Below are positions 1-8,529 of a stretch of DNA of 26,404 nucleotides, piece after piece. Under the pieces are notes generated by a model that saw only the letters and a list, made by a program, of their open reading frames with translations, was not told where the DNA came from and made no database searches. The translations under genes and the position numbers were made by a program. The first letter of the stretch is position 1. Every line of letters starts with the position of its first letter. Source of the stretch: Haplomitrium mnioides. Its lineage: Eukaryota; Marchantiophyta; Haplomitriopsida; Calobryales. The DNA is taken from the NCBI GenBank assembly GCA_049999725.1, contig JBNGIS010009039.1, forward strand, positions 1-26,404. The letters run 5' to 3'.

Positions 1-1022
1 ATTACCTCACATGTAGCCATTGCTGCCCCTCGATACTCCAACTCTGTGCTTGAGAGGGCAACAGTTGGTTGCTTCTTGCTGCTCCATGCAACTCCGGCAC
101 TTCCAAATGAAAAAACAAAGCCACTAGTAGATCTCCGGTCACTAGCACTTCCTGCCCAATCTGCATCTGTAAAACTAGCAAGCTGGAATGCACTATTGCT
201 ATCATAAAATAGCCCAAACTGAAGTGTGGTTTTCACGTACCGAAAAATCTTGCGCACAGCATCCATGTGTGGCTTCCTTGGAGTTTGCATAAACTGACTG
301 ACTAGACCCACAACATAACTCAAATCTAGCCTGGTGATGGTGCTATATATCAAGCTACCTACCATCTTCCTGAAGCTCGAAGGATCATCTAGTAATTCCC
401 CTTCATGACTGACCAACTTTGTATTCTGATCAAGGGGTATGGCAATCGGTTTACAACCTGTCATTCCATATCTAGACAGCATCTCCAATGCATGCTGCCT
501 CTGAATCAACCAGATCCCCTGATCTGATTTGATCACCTCAATGCCAAGGAAATGCCTCAGCTCACCTAGATCCTTCATCTCAAACTTCGAATGCAGCAAG
601 TTCTTAACTTCCAAAATATCATCAAGACTACCTCCAGTCAAGATTAAATCATCAACATATATGAGTATGAGCATGGTTCCTTTCTCCGTCCTCCTGACAT
701 AAAGAGAAAAATCTGAATTCAAAATCTGGAACCCAATAGTAACAAGATACTCACCAATCTTGTTCAACCATGCTCGAGGTGCTTGCTTGAGCCCATATAG
801 AGCCTTCTTCAGCCTACAAACCTGATCTGGATGGACCAGATCTATGAACCCTTGTGGCTGTACCATATACACCTCCTCTTCTAGCTCCCCATGTAGAAAT
901 GCATTCTTCACGTCCATCTGGTGTAATGTCCACCGTTTTGCTGCTGCCACTGCAATCACAGCTCGGACCGTGGTCATTCTGGCTACAGGGCTGAAAGTGT
1001 CCTCATAATCATTACCATGAGT
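1..1022 (-). pseudogene. pol: Copia-1 pol: reverse transcriptase palm to RNase H, cut by window edge
   Basis: Read in the same frame as the upstream RT start, the region is open from 1022 to position 1; I checked every codon. It shows THGNDYEDTFSPVARMTTVR, then WTLHQMDVKNAFLHGELEEE and ALYGLKQAPRAW. The polymerase active site YVDD is at 648-659, within LILIYVDDLILTGG. Later come DLGELRHFLGIEV, an RNase H stretch with FTDADWAGSASDRRSTSGF, and the STELEYRGAA segment. All expected catalytic residues visible here are kept. The start of this part is set only by the premature TAG at 1023, and the C-terminus lies outside the window. Confidence 0.92.
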
Positions 1023-2234
1023 CTAAGCATACCCCTTCGCTACCAGCCTTGCCTTAAACCTGCTTACACTGCCATCTTCATTCCTCTTCACTTTGTAAAC
1101 CCACTTACAACCGATAGCTTTCTTACCTGCAGGTAAATCGACCAGATCCCAAGTCTGGTTTTTCTCCAAGGCCTTCATCTCTTCAACCATTGCTGTAGTC
1201 CATCTGCAATCACTTAGAGCCTCATGAAAAACAGCCGGCTCCTTCTCAGTGATTACCTGAACCATGTAAGCATGGTGAAGTGCGAATGCACCCTTGTGCA
1301 TTAATCTGTCCACTGGGTATCTTACCCTCTCACTTCTGCGTAAGGGTGGACTCTGTACTGGATGTAATGGCTGCCCTTGTACACGAGTGGTTGCTGAAAT
1401 TTCTCTCAGCTCCTCATTTGCATCATCATGGACACCACCAGCACCTCCGATCTCTGAATGTGAGCTAGTCGAGGCTTGCAACTCCATATTTCTGTGCAAC
1501 CTCTCCTGCAATATCCCACTGCTACCACACTCACCTTGAGGTCCACTGAGCTCCTGAACTTGTTGATTCTCCTCAAGCATCACCTGCTTGCCTTTCACAT
1601 CTACATGTGCATCAACAATCTTTGGGTTATACCAACTGCTCAGTTCATCAAAAACAACGTCTCTACTCACTCTTACCATACGTGAAGTAGGACAATAACA
1701 CTTATACCCTTTCTGTTCACCTGAGTACCCTATGAACACACACTTCTCAACTTTAGGATCCAGCTTGCTTCTCGTCTTAACTGGAACATGAACATAAGCA
1801 ATACAGCCGAAAACTTTCAAGTGTGAAATATCTGGCCTCCTTCTAGTGAACTTCTCTTCGGGTGTCATCCCATGTACAGTAGTTATAGGCGTGCGGTTCA
1901 TGATGTACACCGCTGTAGCCACAGCTTCTGCCCAATAGTGATGAGGCATACTCTTCTCATTCATCAAGGCACGTGCTACCTCCGCAACATGCCGATTCTT
2001 CCTCTCAACAACTCCATTTTGCTGAGGCGTATACTTGCAAGACTGCTGTCTCTTGATGCCTTCTCTCTGCAAGTATGAACAAAACTCTCCAGAAAAGTAC
2101 TCACCTCCACCATCAGATCTAAGGCACTTGATGTGCTGCCCTTTCTCCTTCTCCACCATTGTTCGAAAATGTTTGAAGTGTGAAAACACCTCACTCTTCT
2201 GCTTTATGAAATAAATCCACATTTTCCTTGACAA
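1023..2234 (-). pseudogene. pol: Copia-1 pol: integrase core, linker and start of reverse transcriptase
   Basis: This is an open frame of about 403 codons. It begins at SRKMWIYF, just after the 1-bp frameshift. It has the second catalytic Asp in [11 protein letters not shown] (codon 2112-2114) and the catalytic Glu in [10 protein letters not shown] (codon 2004-2006), so the D,D,E triad of the element is intact across the frameshift. The copia-specific C-terminal part follows ([40 protein letters not shown]), then a polar linker ending [16 protein letters not shown] begins with [20 protein letters not shown]. It stops at TAG 1023-1025 after AKGYA, where the family normally has Gln before THG. 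CAG to TAG is the simplest explanation. Confidence 0.9.
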
Positions 2235-3043
2235 TCATCAATGAAAGTAACATAATAAGAACACCCACCAAGTGAAGCTGTTCTTGTAGGGCCCCATACA
2301 TCCAAATGTACAACCTCCAGTGGCCTTCTAGCCGCATATGCGTCATGAGTGAACGGGCGCCTAGTTTGCTTAGCAAATTGACATGCTTCACATATCTTCT
2401 GCATGCCCTCCACCTTAAACTTTGGCAATCCATTGACAACTCCAGATGTCTGCATATGTCTCAACCTTGGAATGTTGACATGACCAATTCTCTTGTGCCA
2501 AATCTCAATATCTGACACTACTCCAGTGCCATGAGCAAACATTGCCTCAGTGACATTCGATATACTCACATCCAACGTTAACATCCTGCCACTCTTCTTA
2601 CCTGTAGTAATCAGGTTGCAATTGTTGCCCCAATCCTCTATATAAACTCTAGTAGGATTGAATCTCACCTGCATATTTTGCTCTACACACTGCCCAACCG
2701 AAATTAGATTCTTTTGTATCCTAGGTACGTGCAAAACATCCTCCAAACACTTAGTCTCTCCACTCTCCATCATAACAGGAACACGGCCAATCTTCTGGAT
2801 AGGATGCATGGAAGAGTCACCGGTCTCAACATACCAAGGTGTACTCATATCTCTGGTCTCCTTGAACCACTCTCCATGACCTGTCATGTGGTTCGAACAT
2901 GCGGAATCTATGAACCACTTATCCTCAACTCCAGCATGTGTACTAGACACTGCTGAGAATCCATGCTGCATGACAAACAACGACCCTTTGCTTGTATTGG
3001 ATTCTGCATAATTACCCTGTGCAATGTTTCCTTTCATGTCATT
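2204..3043 (-). pseudogene. pol: Copia-1 pol: aspartic protease, GAG-pre-integrase, integrase N-terminus
   Basis: This continues the gag frame after the TAG at 3044. The protease motif WFIDSACSNHMT lies near 2884-2917; the catalytic Asp codon is at 2906-2908. The gag-pre-integrase segment follows (VLHVPRIQKNLISVGQ). The integrase zinc site is intact: H-X4-H in WHKRIGH and C-X2-C in CEAC, spanning 2381-2557. The first catalytic Asp is in VVHLDVWGP (codon 2300-2302). The frame then runs through TFIDD and is lost at 2229-2236, where a base is missing from the codon after FIDD. The true frame continues one step over, in the segment 1023-2234. The protein would cut the polyprotein and begin the integration domain. 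Confidence 0.9.
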
Positions 3044-3904
3044 CTACTTCTTGTAACAATCCTTAGCCATATGACCGGACTTGCCACAATAATAACACTT
3101 TGTACCTGACATGTTGTGCTGACCTCCACGTTCTTGGTTTCTCCCCATGCCTCTAGTCTGGCCTCTGCCACTATACTGCTGCTGGGAGTTGGACTGTGTT
3201 GTTGCACTAGAGCGTCCTCTACCAATGTTGCCTCTAGCGGTATTTCTGCCTCTTCCTCTACCCCGATTCGAGTAGAACACCTGCTCAGTATTGCTTTGAC
3301 TACTTGAGGCTCCCCCTCCAAGGTCAAGCTCTTCAGCTACAAGCATCGCGATGAGTTGCGCAAAGGAAGTGCTTCCCTCACGTGTCCTCATGGATGTCTT
3401 GAGCTACTTGTACTCCTTACCCAAACCATTCAAACATACAGCAACCATGGCACTCTCTTTCACTTGCTCTCCAATATTTGCTAACTGCTCAGCCAAAGAC
3501 TTAATCTTCAAAGCAAATGCATTGACATTCATCCTCTCCTTTTGCAGATTAAAGAACTCCATCTGCAAAGTCAACTTGCGTGCATATGAAGTAACTGCAT
3601 ACCTCTCCTTGAGCAGATCCCAAACCTCCTTGGGTGTTTTGGCTGCCGACACATATCCCATCATCTTGTCGTCGACACTTATAGTCAGCCAATAGAGAAG
3701 TCGATGCACCTTAGCAATGTGCGCTTTGTAACACTGCATGTCGTCAATAGTTGGCGATGGACCAAGTACATGCTCCTCCTCTTCGCCTGTGATGAGTTCC
3801 CAGAACTCTCTCCCTTTGATAAAATTCGTCATACGGACTAACCAAACTGAATAATTGTGCTCATTCAGATTGTCAGTCACAATCTGGGAGATACCATCCG
3901 CCAT
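3044..3904 (-). pseudogene. gag: Copia-1 gag (capsid and CCHC nucleocapsid), two TAG stops
   Basis: Gag forms the virus-like particle and its nucleocapsid binds the element RNA. The chosen start at 3904 reads MADGISQIVTDNLNEHNYSV, typical of copia gag (UBN2 / gag-polypeptide family); a longer open frame upstream to 3991 has no family match. The capsid part runs to GLGKEYK, where TAG at 3404-3406 interrupts it. The same frame resumes at once with LKTSMRTREG and a low-complexity RGRGRGR linker. It ends in a canonical C-X2-C-X4-H-X4-C knuckle at 3056-3097 (CYYCGKSGHMAKDC). A second TAG at 3044-3046 follows CYKK, exactly between gag and protease. Both TAGs lie in the same frame and are probably nonsense mutations. 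Confidence 0.88.
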
Positions 3905-4083
3905 GTGAACACAATGTAAAAAATCAACCAGGTAAGTAGAATCAAGTGTCGAGATGAAATCAGAAAAAAAAATTCTGGTTTCTACCCTCAAGAAATCTGC
4001 AGATCAGAAAACAGGACTCCCCTGTTCCAAACTAGTGATTAAAGAGAGAAAAATAAGACCCCTATTTGTAAAAACACTTAATA

Positions 4084-4170
4084 GTTCTTATAGCATAGAT
4101 GTTCTTATCACTAATTTGTTCTTATGCAAGAAGTTCTTATAACTTGATAGTTCTTCTTCTAATAAGAACT
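4084..4170. repeat. 17-bp-spaced GTTCTTAT repeats ending in a 9-bp inverted repeat
   Basis: GTTCTTAT occurs at 4084, 4101, 4118 and 4133, and GTTCTTCT at 4150, so the spacing is 17, 17, 15 and 17 bases. AGTTCTTAT (4132-4140) also pairs perfectly with ATAAGAACT (4162-4170) across a 21-base loop. The block lies in the Copia-1 leader, just upstream of gag on the minus strand. Its role is unknown. Confidence 0.6.
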
Positions 4171-4207
4171 AAGCTTAATATTAGAACGGAGACTTTGATG
4201 AAGGGTT

Positions 4208-4235
4208 GAGAGAGCTCCTTTGTTGAGCTCCTCTC
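4208..4235. repeat. Hairpin GAGAGAGCTC / GAGCTCCTCTC in the Copia-1 leader
   Basis: The arm at 4208-4217 is complementary to 4225-4235 except for one extra C, with a 7-base loop. It could form a stable stem in the leader RNA. Nothing else marks a function. Confidence 0.5.
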
Positions 4236-4377
4236 ACGAAAAATAGGCCCCCCTCTTGTTCTTCGCACGTCGACTTCGAAAAATCAAGGCTTTCTTCTTG
4301 GAAAATCTTCGTCGATATGCTGCGAATTTTGCTTCTTGGTGCTCGCGATCGATTCCTTCGAATGCAGCGATATATGC

Positions 4378-4477
4378 NNNNNNNNNNNNNNNNNNNNNNN
4401 NNNNNNNNNNNNNNNNNNNNNNNNNNNNNNNNNNNNNNNNNNNNNNNNNNNNNNNNNNNNNNNNNNNNNNNNNNNNN
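4378..4477. other. Assembly gap of 100 N
   Basis: Exactly 100 N, the conventional length for a gap of unknown size. It falls in the Copia-1 leader, so the true leader length is not known. Confidence 1.
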
Positions 4478-5006
4478 CTCTGCTGCGAATGCGATTATGT
4501 TGCAGCAGCTGTTCGATTTCTGCTCTTAAACTTCTTCGAGCCGCTTTTCGTCAAGCCTTCCTGTGAAATCTTCTTCGAATTGCAACGTTTTTCCTTCTTT
4601 GAATGGTTGCGATTCAACTCAGGCAGATCCGCTGCTGAGTTCTTCCCTTTCTTTTGTGTGATTCGATTGCATGTAGCAGTTCAATTGCTGCTCCGAACCA
4701 GAGCAGCCCTTCAACGCTGCTGCGATTGCTCGGCAGCAAATTTTCTGGGCTCTTCCTCTGTTCTTGACGATTTGGCTTCCCAAAAAACATGAGACGTCTG
4801 CTGCCAGAGTGTTCTCTTCCCTCGACGCAGCCTTGTTCTTCGATTTCTTCTGGGTGATACTGCTGCTCTGCAGCTATTTCTTTCAAGCAATCCTTCTTTC
4901 AGGTGCCATGCGCAATGGAGATTAATGAAGAATAGGGCTTTCCCCTTTCTTCAATATAACCAGGCTGCCTCTCCACAGCCGAAAAAAAACTTCAAGACCA
5001 GCCTTT

Positions 5007-5069
5007 AGAACTCCTTGAGTTCTCTTTTGCACCCCCTTAGTGCAAATCACTTATGCTCCTCTTGAGCAT
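5007..5069. repeat. Three adjacent perfect hairpins in the Copia-1 leader
   Basis: Stem 1 is AGAACTC (5007-5013) with GAGTTCT (5017-5023), loop 3. Stem 2 is TTTGCAC (5026-5032) with GTGCAAA (5040-5046), loop 7. Stem 3 is ATGCTC (5053-5058) with GAGCAT (5064-5069), loop 5. A fourth, weaker stem, GGCTG (4963-4967) with CAGCC (4976-4980), lies further into the leader. The group starts about 107 nt downstream of the PBS in the transcript, where retroelement RNAs often carry dimerisation or packaging structure. The function is inferred. Confidence 0.65.
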
Positions 5070-5175
5070 GTAACAGGCTGTCTCGGCACACTCTTGCTCA
5101 ATGATGACTCTCTCAGGTAACTCCCCTTAACAAATAAACCTCTGCACACTACTCATAAACTCAAACAACAACCAG

Positions 5176-5187
5176 GCTCTGATACCA
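5176..5187 (-). other. Primer-binding site for initiator tRNA-Met
   Basis: The minus strand reads TGGTATCAGAGC directly after the LTR end AACA. This 12-mer is complementary to the 3' end of plant initiator tRNA-Met and is the standard minus-strand primer site of many plant copia elements. It fixes the orientation and the inner LTR edge. Confidence 0.92.
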
Positions 5188-5388
5188 TGTTAGAGTTAGA
5201 GGCAAAGCAATCAATCACACATGCACACAACCAATGCAAGAATGTTCTTCACTATAAGACAGGAGCGCCAACAAATACAGAGGGGAAGAGAGAGCATAAT
5301 GTGCATCTCAAGCAGCCCCATATATATACACCTAAGCTAACTGGCGTAACGTAACTGTGAGCTAAGGTGGCTGCCATGTTAACCGACA
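5188..5388 (-). repeat. Copia-1 5' LTR (about 201 bp)
   Basis: On the minus strand the segment begins TGTCGGTTAACATGG and ends CTCTAACA, giving TG...CA ends, and it is followed at once by the primer-binding site. The inner boundary is firm because of the PBS. The outer boundary at 5388 is chosen from the TGT start and could be off by a few bases, because the partner LTR lies outside the window. A TATATATA box sits about 135 bp upstream of the inner end. The length is short but normal for some copia lineages. Confidence 0.7.
5321..5329 (-). promoter_or_regulatory. LTR TATA box of Copia-1
   Basis: An uninterrupted TATATATA run inside the 5' LTR lies at the usual place for the core promoter that starts the genomic RNA. 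It is the only such run in this LTR. The start site itself cannot be seen. Confidence 0.5.
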
Positions 5389-6101
5389 GTTAGTGCTCGA
5401 AATCTCAATACAAGGTGGAGTGGGTTGGCTAGCAGTCGAGAGGCCTGTCTTCTAGAGGCGGGAGTTAATCTGACCTCTTCCAATCTTATGGAAGTAAATC
5501 CAAGACCCTCTTATGATGGAGGTGGGAAAACTATTTGGATGGGGTGTGTGGGTTAGGTGATGTGCTTGTTGATGGTGCTAGGAAACTTTTGTTGTATTGC
5601 ACGTGTAGATATGCCATTGAGATCACTCATAGTAGGGAGGCTTGTATTGAAGTGTAGAGCAAGAGTGCTATAGTAGCTAGGCTCGTTAGATTTTGAGTTT
5701 AGCAGAAGAGGACTTTAGATTCGTAACTTATTAAAGATGTTGCTTGTTAGGAACAAAAGAAATGTTGTGGAGCGGGACAAAACTATAGTTGTCTTTCCCT
5801 TGGCATTGTACACTTTATGTTATGAACTCACATCACAAGCAAGAAGTCTTTTCCGGCTGCAAGTATTGAGTAGCAAATGCTTGTTTGCTTGGTGGTTGTG
5901 TGGAGTAGAGTGTTGGCCTATTTTGTTGTGGTGATTGTAGAAAAGAGGATGGGCCTACAGAGTAAAGCTCAAGCTTGTTAAGACCTGAAAGTCATAATTT
6001 GGATTCCAGAGCCATCTCATAGAAGATCCTATAATCCCTTGTCACCCTTTTATTCCTAAGTGGCATCTTTGGGTGTTAAAGAACGAAGGAGGGGTGTGAC
6101 A
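5389..6101. repeat. RX repeat family, copy A (truncated by Copia-1)
   Basis: Two blocks match other places in the window at the DNA level. The block 5411-5545 (GGTGGAGTGGGTT..., then AATCCAAG, ...TGATGGAGG..., AACTATTTGGA) matches 9966-10095. The end block 6003-6101 (GCCATCTCATAGAAG..., CTTGTCACCC, GGGTGTTAAAG, GGGGTGTGACA) matches 10567-10665 and 18538-18634. The part matching 8530-9950 of copy B is absent, and Copia-1 sits at that break, so it probably lies beyond the left edge of the window. The terminal TGTCACACCCC, read on the minus strand, is typical of plant Ty3/gypsy LTR ends. I see no convincing coding content; stops break all frames. Confidence 0.65.
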
Positions 6102-6394
6102 ATCCTATTGGAATGTTGTGCTCGACTTGAGCTATCCCTTTGTGGCAAACAAGGTGGATCTTCACATTTGATTGATTGAGGAATTCAGTCCCACTTGAGC
6201 TCTCTAGAGAATCTTGACTCAAGGATTGCCTGCCTCATTGGCCTCTAGATCCATGCAGCTAAAAAAGTGTAGCTGCACCTCGAGTCTCCCTGTTGCATAG
6301 GTGAGTCCACCTCCAGTGGAGCCTCTTGCTCTCACTAAGTCCACCTAACTGGTCTAGGTCACCTCCATTGATGTAGCCTACGCTTGCTCTTGGA
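6102..6394. other. Unassigned spacer with an 8-bp hairpin
   Basis: About 290 bases lie between the end of RX-A and the first recognisable Copia-2 gag codons. It contains a perfect stem TGCAGCTA (6254-6261) with TAGCTGCA (6270-6277) and some short CCACCT-type repetition. I see no coding similarity. It may be host DNA, or a remnant that replaced the 5' part of Copia-2. Confidence 0.4.
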
Positions 6395-6404
6395 TGCTCC
6401 TAGA

Positions 6405-6533
6405 AGGCAGAACAGTCATGATGTAGTTTGTTGGGAGTGTGGAAAAGCAGGTCAATACGCAAATGACTGTTATAGCATGTCCAACAACAATAACATAGGA
6501 TATGATCAAAGACATCAAGGAAATTATGCATCG
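6405..6533 (+). pseudogene. gag: Copia-2 gag C-terminus with a defective zinc knuckle
   Basis: The frame reads GRQNSHDVV followed by CWECGKAGQYANDC at 6429-6470. This is the copia nucleocapsid C-X2-C-X4-H-X4-C knuckle with the zinc-binding His replaced by Gln (CAA at 6453-6455). A Ser/Asn/Gly/Gln-rich tail follows, then a stop. Upstream gag is not recognisable. RNA binding would be impaired even if the protein were made. Confidence 0.7.
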
Positions 6534-6578
6534 TCATGAAAGAGTGATGGTGAGCTTCTCTTTGTTTTGTAACATATA

Positions 6579-7007
6579 ATGAGTCCTTATACACAAGATT
6601 GTGAAAATAATGCATGGTATGTGGGTTCTTGTATGTCAAACTGTATGACACATCATAAAAATTGCCTAAGAGAACTGTATAATCCAAAGCAACAAGGATA
6701 TGAGGAAATAAGTGATGCTACAATTCATCCAATTGAGAAGATGGGAAATGTTCCACTAGCTATACATGATGGAAAGTCAAAGTACATGGGTAATGTATTC
6801 TATGTACCAACAATTACAAAGAATTTGGTATCTATTAGTCAAATGGTAGAACAAAGATTACAAGTTGTTTTTAATGAAGATGGTTGTTTTGTGGAGGATT
6901 TGAAGAATAGAAATAGATTGGTTGCTAGAGGTAGTAAGATCGGAAGGATGCTCACATTGGATGGAAAGACTCAAGTGGTAAATCATAATATCATGTATAA
7001 AAAATAA
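6579..7007 (+). pseudogene. pol: Copia-2 protease and GAG-pre-integrase segment, catalytic Asp lost
   Basis: A 142-codon open frame, in the same frame as the knuckle upstream. It has the copia protease surroundings (WYV..., SN.MTHHKN) but the catalytic D-S motif reads G-S-C, the Asp codon being GGT at 6624-6626. The following HPIEKMGNVPLAI and FYVPTITKNLVSISQMVEQR match the gag-pre-integrase part of Copia-1 (HPIQKIGRVPVMM, HVPRIQKNLISVGQ). It ends in GRMLTLDGKTQVV, then a stop in MYKK* where the frame shifts by one before the integrase domain. Confidence 0.82.
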
Positions 7008-7951
7008 TATAGTTGTTGGAGATGTAGATATCTGGCACAAAAGAATGGGATATGTCAATCTACAAAGGTTGAAATCAATGCAGTCTAAGGATGTTATTAC
7101 CGGTTTGTCACAACTCAAGAATGTTGATACCCAGAAGGTATGTGAAGCATGTCAGTTTGAAAAGAAGTCAAGGCATCTGTTCCGACATCAAAGAAATGAA
7201 AGTAAAATTCCTTTAGATGTGGTACACTCTGATGTGTGGGGACCTACTGAGCATGCATCAATGTCAAGAAATAAGTATTTTGTAACTTTTGTGGTTGACC
7301 ATACAAGGAAGGTGTGGGTTTACTTTATGAAGACAAAAGGAGAAGTGTTTGAGCACTTTAAGAGCTTTAAAAGGATGGTGAAAAAGAAATCAAGTTTGCA
7401 TATTAAATGCATATGGTCAGATGGTAGAGGTGAGTATTTTTCATGAAAGCTTAGCAAATTTCTGGTAGATCATGGTGTGAAGAGGCAATTCACATGCAGA
7501 TGTACTCCACAACAGAATGGAGTAGCAGAGAGAAAGAATATGTATAAAGCAAATTTTCTCGTGCCTTGATTAATGAGAAGAATATTCCAAAATAACATTT
7601 GGAAGAGGCTATACATATAGCTGTATACATCATGAATATAACTACTATTGTAGGAATACATGGTATTACTCCAAAAGAAAGATTTACATGTATAAAAATG
7701 ATGTATCTCAATTGAAGGTATGTGGATGTGTTGCGTATGTACACATACTAGATCAGCTTAGGACTAAGCTAGACTCTAAAGAAGAGAAATGTATTTTCAT
7801 TGGGTATTCTTTGGAGCAAAAAGGACATCAATGTTACAACCATGTAACATGCCAAATCAAGGTAAGTAGAGATGTTGTATTTGATGAGTTGAGTAGTTGG
7901 TATAGTGTAGAAAAAGTTGTGAAGGCTAATATGGAGAAAGAAGAAATGTAG
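7003..7951 (+). pseudogene. pol: Copia-2 integrase, broken in several places
   Basis: The zinc domain begins DIWHKRMGYVN; the second zinc His is Tyr (TAT at 7051-7053), while C-X2-C in CEACQ is kept. The core keeps the first Asp (VHSDVWGP), the second Asp (WSDGRGEYFS) and the Glu (QQNGVAERKN). TGA at 7444-7446 interrupts the core, another stop follows near 7570, and further frameshifts come before the C-terminal part 7688-7951 ([47 protein letters not shown]). The order and wording match Copia-1 closely. A working integrase is not possible from this copy. Confidence 0.85.
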
Positions 7952-8146
7952 GAAAAATTAGCAAATCAAGAACTACAATCACAAATGTTGAGTGGACCAG
8001 AAGAGAGTTCAAACACTCAGTCTAAGAGTGTTAATTTATGGTCGAGAAGATTCAAGTCAAGTTCACCAAATGTATCAATTGGAAGTGCTGAAAGTAAGAT
8101 AGGTTCAGCCAAAAGAAAGGAAAAGACAAGTTCAGTAGAGGGAAAG

Positions 8147-8373
8147 GAAAAGGTGGATCAACAAATAGATGCAAGTCACTCAAGTNNNNNNNNNNAGGAA
8201 AAGGTGGATCAACAAATAGATGCAAGTCACTCAAGTCATGGTAAAGAGGTTGGTATACCCACTTTGCAAACAGGTGTTCAGAAAAGGGAAAGAAAAAGGT
8301 GGATAAGCAAATAGATGCAAGTCACTCAAGTGATGGTGAAGAGGTTGGTGTACCCACTTTGCAAACATCTGTA
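8147..8373 (+). repeat. 95-bp tandem repeat in the Copia-2 linker, with a 10-N gap
   Basis: GGTGGATCAACAAATAGATG followed by CAAGTCACTCAAGT is present just before the gap (8147-8185), again at 8197-8236, and with small changes at about 8291-8332. The last two copies share the downstream part too (ATGGTAAAGAGGTTGGTATA versus ATGGTGAAGAGGTTGGTGTA, then CCCACTTTGCAAACA). The period is 95 bp, which is not a multiple of three, so each extra copy shifts the reading frame. The 10 N at 8186-8195 sit between copies, so copy number in the real genome may differ. Confidence 0.85.
8186..8195. other. Assembly gap of 10 N inside a tandem repeat
   Basis: Ten N between identical repeat copies. The local copy number is therefore unreliable. 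Confidence 1.
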
Positions 8374-8529
8374 TCAACCGGTGATTTGAGGCCCTAATGA
8401 AAATTTGGAGAATTTGGAAGCATCATTAGAGAAATTCTTTGTTTCTAAGCGGGAAGATATTCTAAAGGCATTGAGGTATCCAATACATGCAATCTAGAGA
8501 GGAGATCTTCAATTACTCATCCAACAAGG

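Larger units (their letters stand above)
3905..5175 (-). other. Copia-1 leader between PBS and gag (1.27 kb), with hairpins and gap
   Basis: About 1270 bases separate the PBS from the first good gag methionine (codon at 3902-3904), far more than a short leader needs. The stretch includes the 100-N gap. On the plus strand it is pyrimidine-rich, with many CTTCG, TGCGATT and GCTGC words. I see no gag homology in it. It holds a cluster of perfect short hairpins close to the PBS, a 17-bp quasi-periodic repeat at 4084-4157, and further hairpins at 4208-4235 and 4687-4707. A 90-codon minus-strand open frame (4614-4886) has no recognisable domain. The stretch may be a packaging/dimerisation leader, or may contain an unrelated insertion. 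Confidence 0.6.
1..5388 (-). mobile_element. Copia-1, Ty1/copia LTR retrotransposon, nearly complete, 3' end outside window
   Basis: The minus strand carries all parts of a Ty1/copia element in the family order: 5' LTR (5188-5388), tRNA-Met primer-binding site (5176-5187), long leader, gag with zinc knuckle, aspartic protease, integrase, reverse transcriptase and RNase H. Integrase before RT defines copia rather than gypsy. The element leaves the window at position 1 inside RNase H, so the 3' LTR and target-site duplication cannot be checked. The coding part is one long frame interrupted by three TAG codons (3404-3406, 3044-3046, 1023-1025) and one 1-bp frameshift near 2229-2236. It is therefore a fairly young but inactive copy. 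The outer LTR edge directly abuts RX copy A, which suggests that this element inserted into RX. Confidence 0.93.

Noticed and set aside
1-217. 71-codon minus-strand frame at the left edge as a separate gene
   Set aside because: It is out of frame with the RNase H reading (TDADWAG, STELEYRGAA) that covers the same bases.
4256-4792. 178-codon plus-strand open frame across the 100-N gap
   Set aside because: It passes through N bases, is antisense to the Copia-1 leader, and its product is low-complexity. The strand is G-poor, so stops are rare by composition.
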